A stretch of DNA of 64,000 bases from Streptomyces sp. H27-C3 (GTDB lineage Bacteria; Actinomycetota; Actinomycetes; Streptomycetales; Streptomycetaceae). A program made the translations under genes and the position numbers. Of the stretch, positions 44,596 to 54,708 are shown in pieces; position 1 is the first letter of the stretch, and each line of letters begins with the position of its first letter. The notes under the pieces were generated by a model. The model saw nothing but the letters and a program-made list of their open reading frames with translations, was not told where the DNA came from and did no database searches. The stretch is taken from NCBI RefSeq assembly GCF_030063415.1, contig NZ_JASITA010000024.1:1-64000 (forward strand), read 5' to 3'.

Positions 44596-45419
44596 TTCGC
44601 GGCCCCCTCTTCGTGCGGTTCCTGGTCCCGGCCGAGGCGCTCCTCGGAGCGCTGCTCCAGTGCCTTGAGGTCGGCCATCGCCTCGCTCGACACATCGCGG
44701 ATCTGGCCGCGGTCGCGCAGGGTCCGCATGACCGTGAGCTCGGACGGTGTGCCGTCCGGCAGCAGGCCCGCGATGTCCACCGCGTTGTGCCGGGCGTAGA
44801 CGCCGGGGGCGGGCAGCGGCGGGAGGTGCTTGCCGCGTACGCGCTCCTCGGACATCTCGCGCTGCGTCTTGGCGCGCTCGGTGCGCTCCTTGTGCGTGAG
44901 CACCATCGCGCCGATCGTCGCCGTGATGAGCAGGGCGCCGGTGAGCTCGAAGGCGAAGACGTACTTGGTGAAGATGAGCTCGGCCAGTCCCTCGACGTTG
45001 CCCCCGCGGGCGGCGTTGGCCTTGCCGAGTCCGTTGAAGGTCGACAGCGAGGCGTTGCCGATGCCGGCGATCAGCAGGACGCCGAAGCCGAGGCCGCAGC
45101 CCACGGCCAGCCAGCGCTGGCCCTTGAGCGTCTCCTTGAGGGAGTCCGCGGCGGTGACACCGACCAGCATGACCACGAAGAGGAACAGCATCATGATCGC
45201 GCCGGTGTAGACGACGATCTGGACGACACCGAGGAAGTACGCGCCGTTGGCGAGGTAGAAGACCGCCAGGATGATCATGGTTCCGGCGAGGCAGAGCGCG
45301 CTGTGCACGGCCCGCCTCATCAGGATGGTGCACAGTGCGCCGATCACGGCGACCGAGCCGAGCACCCAGAACTGCACGGCCTCCCCGGTCGAAGTGGCGG
45401 TGGCGGCAAGAGCATTCAT
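44592..45419 (-). CDS. nuoJ: NADH-quinone oxidoreductase subunit J
   Basis: This 275-residue membrane subunit has HSALCLAGTMIILAVFYLAN and FLGVVQIVVYTGAIMMLFLF as the conserved helix pair, with the pi-bulge glycine region intact. About 100 residues at the C-terminus are soluble and charged (THKERTERAKTQREMSEERV), longer than in most bacteria. The start ATG overlaps the nuoI stop by 4 bases. Confidence 0.95.
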   Translation of the reverse strand: MNALAATATSTGEAVQFWVLGSVAVIGALCTILMRRAVHSALCLAGTMIILAVFYLANGAYFLGVVQIVVYTGAIMMLFLFVVMLVGVTAADSLKETLKGQRWLAVGCGLGFGVLLIAGIGNASLSTFNGLGKANAARGGNVEGLAELIFTKYVFAFELTGALLITATIGAMVLTHKERTERAKTQREMSEERVRGKHLPPLPAPGVYARHNAVDIAGLLPDGTPSELTVMRTLRDRGQIRDVSSEAMADLKALEQRSEERLGRDQEPHEEGAAK

Positions 45420-46033
45420 GCCCCGACCACCTTCTTCGACGCGGGCTCGTCCTCACCGAAGGTCGAAGCGGCCTCCTGCGGCCGCTCCCCCTTACTCAGG
45501 GCGACCTGCCGCTCGGTGCCCGGCGCCGCCTCGGTGACCAGGCCCCCGTAATAGTCCTGGTCGTCGGCGCCCGGGAAGATCGAGTGCGGCGACTCGACCA
45601 TGCCTTCCTCCAGGCCCGCCAGCAGCTGTTCCTTCGTATAAATGAGGGCTTCGCGGCTGCTGTCGGCGAGCTCGAACTCATTGGTCATGGTCAGCGCGCG
45701 CGTCGGGCAGGCCTCGATGCACAGGCCGCAGAAGATGCAACGGGCGTAGTTGATCTGGTAGACGCGGCCGTAGCGCTCACCCGGGGAGTAGCGCTCCTCC
45801 TCGGTGTTGTCCGCACCCTCCACATAGATCGCGTCGGCCGGACAGGCCCAGGCGCACAGCTCGCACCCGATGCACTTCTCCAGGCCGTCCGGATGGCGGT
45901 TGAGCTGGTGACGTCCGTGGAAGCGCGGCGCCGTGGTCTTCTGCTCCTCCGGGTACTGCTCGGTCAGCCGCTTCTTGAACATGGCCTTGAAGGTCACGCC
46001 GAAGCCGGCTACCGGATTCTGAAAGTCAGACAC
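45416..46033 (-). CDS. nuoI: NADH-quinone oxidoreductase subunit I
   Basis: This 205-residue subunit has two complete [4Fe-4S] motifs, CIGCELCAWACP and CIFCGLCIEACP. It passes electrons from NuoG to NuoB. GTG 46031-46033 was chosen over upstream in-frame codons because AAGGAGG sits 6 bases before it. The start overlaps the nuoH end by 8 bases. Confidence 0.95.
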   Translation of the reverse strand: MSDFQNPVAGFGVTFKAMFKKRLTEQYPEEQKTTAPRFHGRHQLNRHPDGLEKCIGCELCAWACPADAIYVEGADNTEEERYSPGERYGRVYQINYARCIFCGLCIEACPTRALTMTNEFELADSSREALIYTKEQLLAGLEEGMVESPHSIFPGADDQDYYGGLVTEAAPGTERQVALSKGERPQEAASTFGEDEPASKKVVGA

Positions 46034-47402
46034 CGTCGGCCTCCTTTCCGTCACTTGTAGTGTCCGTCCCACCACTGACAATCAACTCGCGCTCCTGGCG
46101 CGAGCGCCTGCGCGGCACCGGTGGCATCTCTTGCCCGGGCAGTGGTGGCACGGGGAATCCGCCCGCCATCGGGTCGAAGGCCGGTTCGGGCTCGGCCTGC
46201 GCCGCCAGCGCCTTCTCCTTCTTGTCGCGGAACATGTCCGCGACGAAGGACAACAGCAGGATGCCGATGATCGCCCCGGCGACGTAAAGCACGATGTTCT
46301 GGAAGTCCATGCTCTCGTTGCGCATCACACGCACCGTGGCCACCAGCATCAGCCAGACCACCGAGACCGGGATCAGGACCTTCCAGCCGAGCTTCATCAA
46401 CTGGTCGTAACGCACGCGTGGCAGCGTGCCGCGCAGCCAGATGAAGAAGAACAGCAGCAACTGGAGCTTGATGACGAACCAGAGCATCGGCCACCAGCCG
46501 TGGTTCGCGCCCTCCCAGAAGGTGCTGATCGGGTACGGGGCCCGCCAGCCGCCCAGGAAGAGGGTGACGGAGACCGCCGAGACGGTGACCATGTTGACGT
46601 ACTCCGCCAGCATGAACAGCGCGAACTTGATCGAGCTGTACTCGGTATTGAAGCCGCCGACGAGGTCGCCCTCGGACTCCGGCATGTCGAAGGGGGCACG
46701 GTTGGTCTCGCCCACCATCGTGATGATGTAGATGATGAAGGAGACCGGCAGCAGGATGATGAACCAGCGGTCCGCCTGCGCCTCCACGATCGCCGACGTC
46801 GACATCGACCCGGAGTAGAGGAACACCGAGGCGAAGGCCGCGCCCATCGCGATCTCGTACGAGATCATCTGCGCGCACGAGCGCAGACCGCCGAGCAGCG
46901 GGTACGTCGAGCCCGACGACCAGCCCGCGAGGACGATGCCGTAGATGCCGACCGAGGCGATGGCCAGGACGTAGAGCATCGCGATCGGCAGGTCGGTCAG
47001 CTGCATCGTGGTGCGCTGGCCGAAGATCGAGACCTCGTTGCCCGCCGGGCCGAACGGGATGACCGCGATGGCCATGAACGCCGGGATCGCCGCGATGATC
47101 GGCGCGAGGACATAGATGACCTTGTCCGCGCGCTTGACGATCAGGTCCTCCTTGAGCATCAGCTTGACGCCGTCCGCGAGGGACTGGAGGAGGCCCCAGG
47201 GGCCGTGCCGGTTGGGGCCGATGCGCAGCTGCATCCAGGCGACAACCTTGCGCTCCCACACGATGGAGAACAGCACGGTGATCATCAGGAACGCGAAGCA
47301 GAAGACAGCCTTGACGGCGACGAGCCACCAGGGGTCGCGGCCGAACATCGACAGGTCTTCGGCGGCGAGGTGCAGAGCGTCTTCAGCAGCGAGGTACATC
47401 AT
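46026..47402 (-). CDS. nuoH: NADH-quinone oxidoreductase subunit H
   Basis: This 458-residue membrane subunit forms the quinone entry chamber. Standard motifs are MQLRIGPNRHGPWG, LADGVKLMLKED and APFDMPESEGDLVGGFNTEY. The final 80 or so residues form a hydrophilic Pro/Arg-rich extension beyond the usual 330-350 residue core. ATG 47400-47402 overlaps the nuoG stop (ATGA). Confidence 0.95.
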   Translation of the reverse strand: MMYLAAEDALHLAAEDLSMFGRDPWWLVAVKAVFCFAFLMITVLFSIVWERKVVAWMQLRIGPNRHGPWGLLQSLADGVKLMLKEDLIVKRADKVIYVLAPIIAAIPAFMAIAVIPFGPAGNEVSIFGQRTTMQLTDLPIAMLYVLAIASVGIYGIVLAGWSSGSTYPLLGGLRSCAQMISYEIAMGAAFASVFLYSGSMSTSAIVEAQADRWFIILLPVSFIIYIITMVGETNRAPFDMPESEGDLVGGFNTEYSSIKFALFMLAEYVNMVTVSAVSVTLFLGGWRAPYPISTFWEGANHGWWPMLWFVIKLQLLLFFFIWLRGTLPRVRYDQLMKLGWKVLIPVSVVWLMLVATVRVMRNESMDFQNIVLYVAGAIIGILLLSFVADMFRDKKEKALAAQAEPEPAFDPMAGGFPVPPLPGQEMPPVPRRRSRQERELIVSGGTDTTSDGKEADGV

Positions 47403-49894
47403 GCTTCCACCTCCGTCGCAGCAGTCGTGACCGGTGCGATGCGGACCGGGTCGCCCGGACGGGCACCCGCGTCGTTGAGGACTCCGCCGCCCGTCGAATT
47501 GAGCGGCAGCCACACCACTCGGTCGGGCATCGGCGTGACCTGGAGCGGCAGTTGGACCGTACCGGCGGGGCCGGAGACGGCGAGCAGGTCACCGTCCTTG
47601 ACGCCCGTCTCGGCCGCGGTGGCCGCCGAGAGCCGGGCGACGGCCGCGTGCCGGGTGCCGGCGAGTGCCTCGTCACCGTCCTGCAGACGGCCCTGGTCGA
47701 GCAGCAGCCGGTGCCCCGCGAGGACGGCTTCGCCGTCACCGGGGCGCGGCAGCGGCCGGGCCGACTCGGACGGGCCCGTGGCGTACGGGCCGCCCCAGGA
47801 GCCGAGCCGGTCGAGCTCGCCGCGTACGGCGCGTACGTCCCCGAGTGCCAGGCGTACGTCGAGCGCGTCGGCCAGCATGTGCAGGACGTACGCGTCGCTC
47901 GGGGCGAGCCTGCGCGTCATCTGCTCGGGCTTGAGCGCCGCCTCGAACATCCGGGCCCGGCCCTCCCAGTTGAGGAAGGTGCCCGGCTTCTCGGCGACGG
48001 CGGCGACCGGCAGTACGACGTCCGCGCGTTCGGTCACCTCGCTGGGCCGCAGCTCCAGGGAGAGCAGGAAACCGACCTGGTCCAGGGCTTCACGCGCGCG
48101 CAGCGGGTCCGGCAGGTCGCCGACCTCGACGCCCGCGACGACCAGGGCGGCCAGTTCACCGGTGGCCGCGGCCTCGATGATCTGGCCGGTGTCCAGGCCG
48201 AAGCGGTGCGGCAGTTCGGCGACGCCCCAGGCCGCGGCCACCTCTTCACGCGCGCGTGGGTCGGTGGCGGGGCGCCCGCCGGGCAGCAGGGACGGCAGCG
48301 CGCCCGCCTCGACGGCGCCGCGCTCACCGGCCCGGCGCGGGATCCACACGAGCGAGGCGCCGGTGGCGGTGGCCGCCCGTACAGCGGCGGTGAGCGCGCC
48401 GGGCACGGCGGCGAGCCGCTCACCGACGACGATCACGGCGCCCTTGGTCCGCAGCGCCTCGCCGGCCAGGCTCCCCGCGTCGTCGAGCCCCGCGTGGCCC
48501 GCGAGCGCGTCCAGCCACTCGGTCTCGGTGCCGGGCGCGGCGGGCAACAGTGTGCCGCCCGCCTTCTCCAGGCCGCGGGTGGCGTGGGTGGCGAGGGCGA
48601 AGGTGCGCTGCCCGTGGAGCCGGTGTGCCTTGCGCAGCCGCAGGAAGACGCCGGGCGCCTCCTCCTCGGACTCGATTCCGGCGAGCAGGACGGCCGGGGC
48701 CTTTTCGAGGGAGGTGTACGTGACACCCGTACCGTCGAGGTCCCGTCCGCGCCCGGCGACGCGGGCGGCCAGGAAGTCGGCCTCCTCGCTGCTGTGGACG
48801 CGGGCCCGGAAGTCGATGTCGTTGGTGCCCAGCGCGACCCGGGCGAACTTGCTGTACGCGTAGGCGTCCTCGACGGTGAGGCGACCGCCGGTCAGCACAC
48901 CGGCCCGGCCGCGGGCCGCGGCGAGACCGCGGGCGGCGACCTCCAGCGCCTCGGGCCAGCTGGCCGGTTCGAGGACGCCGTCCGCGTTGCGTACCAGCGG
49001 AGTGGTCAGCCGGTCGGGGCGCTGTGCGTAACGGAAGCCGAAGCGCCCCTTGTCGCACATCCACTCCTCGTTGACCTCGGGGTCATCCGCCGCCAGGCGC
49101 CGCATGACCTTGCCGCGCCGGTGGTCGGTGCGGGTCGCACAGCCGCTGGAGCAGTGCTCGCAGACGCTCGGCGTCGACACCAGGTCGAAGGGCCGGGAGC
49201 GGAACCGGTACGCGGCTGAGGTGAGCGCGCCGACCGGGCAGATCTGGATGGTGTTGCCGGAGAAGTACGACTCGAAGGGGTCGCCTTCGCCGGTGCCGAT
49301 CTGCTGGAGCGCGCCGCGCTCCAGCATCTCGATCATCGGGTCGCCCGCGATCTGGTTCGAGAAGCGGGTGCAGCGCGCGCACAGCACACACCGCTCGCGG
49401 TCGAGCAGCACCTGCGTGGAGATGGGCACGGGCTTCTCGTACGTCCGCTTCCTGCCCTCGAAGCGGGAGTCGGAGTCGCCGTGCGACATCGCCTGGTTCT
49501 GCAGCGGGCACTCGCCGCCCTTGTCGCAGACCGGGCAGTCCAACGGGTGGTTGATCAGCAGCAGTTCCATCACGCCGCGCTGCGCCTTGTCGGCGACCGG
49601 CGAGGTGATCTGGGACTTGACGACCATGCCGTCGGTGCAGGTGATGGTGCAGGAGGCCATCGGCTTGCGCTGGCCCTCGACCTCGACGATGCACTGGCGG
49701 CAGGCGCCCACGGGGTCGAGGAGCGGGTGGTCGCAGAACCGGGGGATCTCGATGCCGAGCAGTTCGGCGGCGCGGATGACCAGCGTCCCCTTGGGGACGG
49801 AGATCGCGCTGCCGTCGATCGTCAGTGTGACGAGGTCCACCGGAGGGCCCGCTGCCTCGCCGCCTCCCGTGGGGGCTGACGTGGTGACTGTCAT
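47399..49894 (-). CDS. nuoG: NADH-quinone oxidoreductase subunit G
   Basis: This is the 831-residue iron-sulfur subunit of the NADH module. The [2Fe-2S] site is in CDHPLLDPVGACRQC. The N5-type site includes HPLDCPVCDKGGECPLQ, and [4Fe-4S] ligands are in CVLCARC and CPVGAL. CEHCSSGC starts a molybdopterin-oxidoreductase-like domain (about 225-831) with no evidence of cofactor use. The ATG overlaps the nuoF stop by 4 bases. Confidence 0.95.
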   Translation of the reverse strand: MTVTTSAPTGGGEAAGPPVDLVTLTIDGSAISVPKGTLVIRAAELLGIEIPRFCDHPLLDPVGACRQCIVEVEGQRKPMASCTITCTDGMVVKSQITSPVADKAQRGVMELLLINHPLDCPVCDKGGECPLQNQAMSHGDSDSRFEGRKRTYEKPVPISTQVLLDRERCVLCARCTRFSNQIAGDPMIEMLERGALQQIGTGEGDPFESYFSGNTIQICPVGALTSAAYRFRSRPFDLVSTPSVCEHCSSGCATRTDHRRGKVMRRLAADDPEVNEEWMCDKGRFGFRYAQRPDRLTTPLVRNADGVLEPASWPEALEVAARGLAAARGRAGVLTGGRLTVEDAYAYSKFARVALGTNDIDFRARVHSSEEADFLAARVAGRGRDLDGTGVTYTSLEKAPAVLLAGIESEEEAPGVFLRLRKAHRLHGQRTFALATHATRGLEKAGGTLLPAAPGTETEWLDALAGHAGLDDAGSLAGEALRTKGAVIVVGERLAAVPGALTAAVRAATATGASLVWIPRRAGERGAVEAGALPSLLPGGRPATDPRAREEVAAAWGVAELPHRFGLDTGQIIEAAATGELAALVVAGVEVGDLPDPLRAREALDQVGFLLSLELRPSEVTERADVVLPVAAVAEKPGTFLNWEGRARMFEAALKPEQMTRRLAPSDAYVLHMLADALDVRLALGDVRAVRGELDRLGSWGGPYATGPSESARPLPRPGDGEAVLAGHRLLLDQGRLQDGDEALAGTRHAAVARLSAATAAETGVKDGDLLAVSGPAGTVQLPLQVTPMPDRVVWLPLNSTGGGVLNDAGARPGDPVRIAPVTTAATEVEA

Positions 49895-51255
49895 GCGTTC
49901 ACCCCTTGGTGAGCGTTCTTGTCGTCGGCCCAGACGGTCGACTTGCTGGGGTCGAAGGGGCAGCCCTGACCGGTGATGTGCTGCTCGTACTCCTCGCGGA
50001 AGTACTTGAGCGAGGAGAAGATCGGGGACGCGGCGCCGTCACCGAGCGCGCAGAAGGACTTGCCGTTGATGTTGTCGGCGATGTCGTTCAGCTTGTCCAG
50101 GTCGGACATCTGGCCCTGGCCGGCCTCGATGTCCCGGAGCAACTGCACGAGCCAGTACGTGCCTTCGCGGCACGGTGTGCACTTGCCGCACGACTCGTGC
50201 GCGTAGAACTCGGTCCAGCGGGTCACCGCCCGCACCACGCACGTCGTCTCGTCGAAGCACTGGAGCGCCTTGGTGCCGAGCATCGAGCCGGCCGCGCCCA
50301 CACCCTCGTAGTCCAGCGGTACGTCGAGGTGCTCGTCGGTGAACATCGGGGTCGAAGAGCCACCCGGTGTCCAGAACTTGAGCCGGTGTCCGGCCCGCAT
50401 GCCGCCGCTCATGCCGAGCAGCTGGCGCAGGGTGATGCCGAGCGGGGCCTCGTACTGGCCGGGGCTGGTGACATGGCCGCTCAGTGAGTACAGCGTGAAG
50501 CCCGGGGACTTCTCACTGCCCATCGAACGGAACCATTCCTTGCCCTTGTTCAGGATCGCGGGAACGGAGGCGATGGACTCGACGTTATTAACAACAGTCG
50601 GACATGCGTAGAGACCCGCCACCGCGGGGAAGGGGGGACGCAGCCGGGGCTGGCCGCGCCGGCCTTCGAGCGAGTCGAGCAGCGCCGTCTCTTCACCACA
50701 GATGTACGCGCCCGCGCCCGCGTGCACGGTGAGTTCGAGGTCGAGCCCACTGCCCAGAACGTTGTGCCCGAGGTAGCCCGCCGCGTATGCCTCCCGCACG
50801 GCCTCGTGCAGCCTGCGCAGTACGGGGACGACCTCGCCGCGCAGATAGATGAAGGCATGGCTGGAGCGGATCGCGTAACAGGCGATCACGATCCCCTCGA
50901 TGAGGGAATGCGGGTTGGCGAAGAGGAGCGGGATGTCCTTGCAGGTCCCGGGCTCCGACTCGTCGGCGTTGACCACTAGATAGTGCGGCTTGCCGTCGCC
51001 CTGCGGGATGAACTGCCACTTCATGCCGGTGGGGAAGCCCGCCCCGCCGCGACCGCGCAGACCGGAGTCCTTGACGTACGCGATGAGGTCGTCCGGAGAC
51101 ATGGCGAGGGCCTTGCGCAGGCCCTCGTATCCCTCGTGGCGCTTGTACGTCTCCAGGGTCCAGGCGTCGGGCTGGTCCCAGAAGGCCGACAGTACGGGTG
51201 AGAGCAGTTTCTCCGGGCTGGTCTCGTTGGTGTCGATCTCGGGTGCCAACGTCAT
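49891..51255 (-). CDS. nuoF: NADH-quinone oxidoreductase subunit F
   Basis: This 454-residue subunit binds NADH and FMN. GLRGRGGAGFPTGMKW is the nucleotide site, GAGAYICGEETALL the FMN loop, and ESCGKCTPCREGT with the later SFCALGDGA gives the [4Fe-4S] ligands. ATG 51253-51255 has AGGAGG 7 bases upstream. A GTG directly before it would give the GTGA overlap with nuoE. Confidence 0.95.
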   Translation of the reverse strand: MTLAPEIDTNETSPEKLLSPVLSAFWDQPDAWTLETYKRHEGYEGLRKALAMSPDDLIAYVKDSGLRGRGGAGFPTGMKWQFIPQGDGKPHYLVVNADESEPGTCKDIPLLFANPHSLIEGIVIACYAIRSSHAFIYLRGEVVPVLRRLHEAVREAYAAGYLGHNVLGSGLDLELTVHAGAGAYICGEETALLDSLEGRRGQPRLRPPFPAVAGLYACPTVVNNVESIASVPAILNKGKEWFRSMGSEKSPGFTLYSLSGHVTSPGQYEAPLGITLRQLLGMSGGMRAGHRLKFWTPGGSSTPMFTDEHLDVPLDYEGVGAAGSMLGTKALQCFDETTCVVRAVTRWTEFYAHESCGKCTPCREGTYWLVQLLRDIEAGQGQMSDLDKLNDIADNINGKSFCALGDGAASPIFSSLKYFREEYEQHITGQGCPFDPSKSTVWADDKNAHQGVNA

Positions 51256-52121
51256 CACTCCCCCTCCTCGGCTGCCGGTCCGGCAGGGTGCGCCGGGTCG
51301 GAGGCCGAGGTCTCCTCCGGCGCGTCGTGCGAGCTCAAGTGCTCGGACGGCGACGGATCGTGCGGCTGGTCCTGCGGCTCGCCCTGCTGGTGGTCCCCCT
51401 GTGCGGACTCGCCGCGCGGGTGCACCACGCGGGGCTGCGGGATCTCGCCCTTGGCGAGCTTGAGGCCGATGAGCGAGGCGGGCCCGGCGCCGCCGGTGGC
51501 CTCGACCGCGCCGGGGCGCTCGTCGGGGAAGCCGGCCAGGATGCGGGCCGTCTCCTTGTACGTGCACAGGGGCGCCCCGCGGGTGGGGGCGACCTGCTGC
51601 CCGGCCCGCAGGTCGTCGACGAGCCGCGTCGCGGACTCGACGGTCTGGTTGTCGAAGAACTCCCAGTTGACCATCACGACCGGTGCGAAGTCGCAGGCGG
51701 CGTTGCACTCGATGTGCTCCAGGGTGACCTTGCCGTCGCCGGTGGTCTCACCGTGGCCGATGTCCAGGTGGTCGCGCAGCGCGTCGTAGATCGCGTCGCC
51801 GCCCATCACCGCGCACAGGGTGTTGGTGCAGACACCCACCTGGTAGTCGCCCGACGGCTTGCGCCGGTACATCGAGTAGAAGGTGGAGACCGCGGTGACC
51901 TCGGCCGTGGTCAGGCCGAGGATCTCGGCGCAGAAGCGGACGCCGGTGCGGGTGACATGGCCCTCTTCGGCCTGCATGAGGTGCAGCAGCGGCAGCAGGG
52001 CGGACCGGCTGTCGGGGTAACGGGCGATCACCTCCTTGGCGTCGGCTTCCAGCCGGGCACGTACATCGGCCGGGTAGTCGGGGGCAGGGAGCTGGGGCAT
52101 CCCGAGGCTGACGTCAGTCAC
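51255..52121 (-). CDS. nuoE: NADH-quinone oxidoreductase subunit E
   Basis: This 288-residue [2Fe-2S] subunit has ligands in CTNTLCAVMGG and IECNAACDFAPV. The thioredoxin-like core ends near 190. About 90 residues of Gly/Pro/His/Glu-rich tail follow, which is longer than the usual 160-240 residue family length. The start is GTG at 52119-52121 in a GTGA overlap with nuoD. Confidence 0.94.
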   Translation of the reverse strand: MTDVSLGMPQLPAPDYPADVRARLEADAKEVIARYPDSRSALLPLLHLMQAEEGHVTRTGVRFCAEILGLTTAEVTAVSTFYSMYRRKPSGDYQVGVCTNTLCAVMGGDAIYDALRDHLDIGHGETTGDGKVTLEHIECNAACDFAPVVMVNWEFFDNQTVESATRLVDDLRAGQQVAPTRGAPLCTYKETARILAGFPDERPGAVEATGGAGPASLIGLKLAKGEIPQPRVVHPRGESAQGDHQQGEPQDQPHDPSPSEHLSSHDAPEETSASDPAHPAGPAAEEGE

Positions 52122-53440
52122 CGGTCGACGCCTCCCATCACGGGGTCGATGGACGCGACAGCGACAATGACGTCGGCGACCTGGCCGCCTTCGCACATGG
52201 CCGCCATGGCCTGCAGATTGGTGAACGACGGGTCGCGGAAGTGGACCCGGTAGGGGCGGGTGCCGCCGTCGGAGACGACATGCACGCCCAGTTCGCCCTT
52301 GGGCGACTCGACCGCGCTGTACGTCTGCCCGGCGGGGACCCGGAAGCCCTCGGTCACGAGCTTGAAGTGGTGGATCAGGGCCTCCATGGAGGTGCCCATG
52401 ATCTTCTTGATGTGGTCGAGCGAGTTGCCGAGGCCGTCCGGGCCGAGCGCGAGCTGCGCGGGCCAGGCGATCTTCTTGTCCGCGACCATGACCGGGCCCG
52501 GCGCGAGCCGGTCCAGGCACTGCTCGACGATCCGCAGCGACTGGCGCATCTCCTCTAGCCGGATCAGGAAGCGGCCGTAGGAGTCGCAGGTGTCGGCGGT
52601 GGGGACGTCGAAGTCGTACGTCTCGTAACCGCAGTAGGGGTCGGTCCTGCGCAGGTCGTGCGGCAGGCCCGCCGAGCGCAGCACGGGTCCGGTGGCGCCG
52701 AGCGCCATGCAGCCGGTCAGGTCGAGGTATCCGACGTCCTGCATGCGCGCCTTGAAGATGGGGTTGCCGGTGGCGAGCTTGTCGTACTCCGGCAGGTTCT
52801 TGCGCAGGGTCTTCAGCAGCTCGCGCAGGTGGTCGACGGCGCCCGGGGGCAGGTCCTGGGCGAGGCCGCCGGGCCGGACGAACGCGTGGTTCATCCGCAG
52901 GCCGGTGATCAACTCGAAGGCATCGAGAATCAGTTCACGATCGCGGAAGCCGTAGATCATGATCGTGGTGGCGCCGAGCTCCATGCCGCCGGTGGCCAGG
53001 CACACCAGGTGCGAGGAGATCCGGTTGAGCTCCATCAGCATGACGCGGATGACGCTCGCGCGGTCCGGGATCTGGTCCGTGATGCCGAGCAGCTTCTCGA
53101 CGCCCAGGCAGTACGCCGTCTCGTTGAAGAACGGCGTCAGATAGTCCATGCGCGTGACGAACGTGGTGCCCTGCGTCCAGTTCCGGTATTCGAGGTTCTT
53201 CTCGATGCCGGTGTGCAGATAACCGATTCCGCAGCGGGCCTCGGTGACCGTCTCGCCGTCGATCTCCAGGATGAGCCGGAGGACGCCGTGCGTGGACGGG
53301 TGCTGCGGTCCCATGTTGACGACGATGCGCTCGTCGTCGGTCTTGGCGTGGGCCTGGACGACCTCGTCCCAGTCGCCGCCGGTGACTGTATATACGGGAC
53401 CTTCGGTGGTCGCGCGTGCAGATGCGGGTGGGGTAGTCAT
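52118..53440 (-). CDS. nuoD: NADH-quinone oxidoreductase subunit D
   Basis: This 440-residue subunit lines the quinone-reduction site together with NuoB. VNMGPQHPSTHGVLRLILE contains the quinone-contacting His loop. GYLHTGIEKNLEYRNW and DYLTPFFNETAYCLGVE (with the conserved Tyr region) are present, and the protein ends DPVMGGVDR. It is the only nuoD in this window, relevant because the second cluster has none. ATG overlaps the nuoC stop by 4 bases. Confidence 0.96.
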   Translation of the reverse strand: MTTPPASARATTEGPVYTVTGGDWDEVVQAHAKTDDERIVVNMGPQHPSTHGVLRLILEIDGETVTEARCGIGYLHTGIEKNLEYRNWTQGTTFVTRMDYLTPFFNETAYCLGVEKLLGITDQIPDRASVIRVMLMELNRISSHLVCLATGGMELGATTIMIYGFRDRELILDAFELITGLRMNHAFVRPGGLAQDLPPGAVDHLRELLKTLRKNLPEYDKLATGNPIFKARMQDVGYLDLTGCMALGATGPVLRSAGLPHDLRRTDPYCGYETYDFDVPTADTCDSYGRFLIRLEEMRQSLRIVEQCLDRLAPGPVMVADKKIAWPAQLALGPDGLGNSLDHIKKIMGTSMEALIHHFKLVTEGFRVPAGQTYSAVESPKGELGVHVVSDGGTRPYRVHFRDPSFTNLQAMAAMCEGGQVADVIVAVASIDPVMGGVDR

Positions 53441-54138
53441 GAGTACGACCTCCGCTGGTCCGGAGCCGGGATCTGGGCGCCCTTGTACTCGACGGCGATG
53501 CCGCCGAGCGGGTAGTCCTTGCGCTGCGGGAAGCCCTGCCAGTCGTCCGGCATCATGATCCGGGTGAGGGCGGGGTGCCCGTCGAAGACGAGGCCGAAGA
53601 AGTCGTACGTCTCGCGCTCGTGCCAGTCGTTGGTCGGGTAGACCTCGACCAGCGAGGGGACGTGCGGATCACTGTCCGGCGCGCTCGCTTCGATGCGGAT
53701 CACTCGACTGTGGGTAATCGACCGCAGGTGGTAGACGGCGTGCAGCTCCCGGCCCTTGTCCTCCAGGTAGTGCACCCCGCTGACGCCCGTGCAGAGCTCG
53801 AAGCGCAGCGCGGGGTCGTCGCGCAGCGTTCTGGCCACCTGGAGCAGGTGCTCGCGGGCGATGTGGAAAGTGAGCTCGTCGCGGTCGACGACGGTCTTCT
53901 CGATGGCGTTGGCGGGGAGCAGTCCTTGCTCCTCCAGTGCGCCTTCGAGCTCGTCGGCGACTTCGTCGAACCAGCCGCCGTACGGGCGCGACGCGGCGCC
54001 CGGCAGGGTGACGGTCCGCACAAGGCCGCCGTAGCCGCTGGTATCGCCGCCGTTGCTGGCGCCGAACATGCCCTTGCGTACACCGATGACCTCACCGGTC
54101 TCGTCGCGCTGGGCGGGGACGCCGTTCTGCTCGGTCAC
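53437..54138 (-). CDS. nuoC: NADH-quinone oxidoreductase subunit C
   Basis: This 233-residue 30-kDa-type subunit has the signature WHERETYDFFGLVFDGHP and FPQRKDYPLGG. The first 60 residues are a variable hydrophilic leader. The start is GTG at 54136-54138, overlapping the nuoB stop. It lacks the 200-residue Pro/Ala tail seen in the second copy at 7940. Confidence 0.95.
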   Translation of the reverse strand: MTEQNGVPAQRDETGEVIGVRKGMFGASNGGDTSGYGGLVRTVTLPGAASRPYGGWFDEVADELEGALEEQGLLPANAIEKTVVDRDELTFHIAREHLLQVARTLRDDPALRFELCTGVSGVHYLEDKGRELHAVYHLRSITHSRVIRIEASAPDSDPHVPSLVEVYPTNDWHERETYDFFGLVFDGHPALTRIMMPDDWQGFPQRKDYPLGGIAVEYKGAQIPAPDQRRSYS

Positions 54139-54689
54139 CGCAGCAGCCCCTTCATCTCAATGGTGGGGAGCGCCTTGAGGGCTGCTTCCTCCGCCTCGCG
54201 GGCCGCTTCCTCCTGGTTCACCCCGAGCTTCGAGTTCTGGATCTTTTCGTGAAGCTTGAGAATCGCGTCCAGCAGCATCTCGGGGCGGGGCGGGCAACCG
54301 GGCAAATAGATGTCAACGGGAACAATATGGTCAACACCCTGCACAATTGCGTAATTGTTGAACATTCCACCCGAGGATGCGCAAACCCCCATGGAAATGA
54401 CCCACTTGGGATTGGGCATCTGGTCATAGACCTGCCGCAGCACCGGCGCCATCTTCTGGCTGACCCGGCCTGCCACGATCATCAGGTCGGCCTGGCGCGG
54501 TGAACCACGGAAGACCTCCATGCCGAAGCGGGCCAGGTCGTAACGGCCGGCGCCGGTCGTCATCATCTCGATGGCGCAGCAGGCGAGGCCGAAGGTCGCG
54601 GGGAAGACGGAGGACTTCCGCACCCAGCCCGCGGCCTGTTCGACGGTGGTCAGCAGAAAGCCGCTCGGCAGCTTCTCTTCGAGTCCCAT
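54135..54689 (-). CDS. nuoB: NADH-quinone oxidoreductase subunit B
   Basis: This 184-residue subunit carries the N2 cluster ligands in FGLACCAIEM, SMGVCASSGG and LPGCPPRP. GAGGGG lies about 7 bases before ATG 54687-54689. Spaced 19 bases after nuoA. It ends with a short helix (NQEEAAREAEEAALKALP) and no low-complexity tail. Confidence 0.96.
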   Translation of the reverse strand: MGLEEKLPSGFLLTTVEQAAGWVRKSSVFPATFGLACCAIEMMTTGAGRYDLARFGMEVFRGSPRQADLMIVAGRVSQKMAPVLRQVYDQMPNPKWVISMGVCASSGGMFNNYAIVQGVDHIVPVDIYLPGCPPRPEMLLDAILKLHEKIQNSKLGVNQEEAAREAEEAALKALPTIEMKGLLR

Positions 54690-54708
54690 TGGTGACCCCT
54701 CAGCCCCT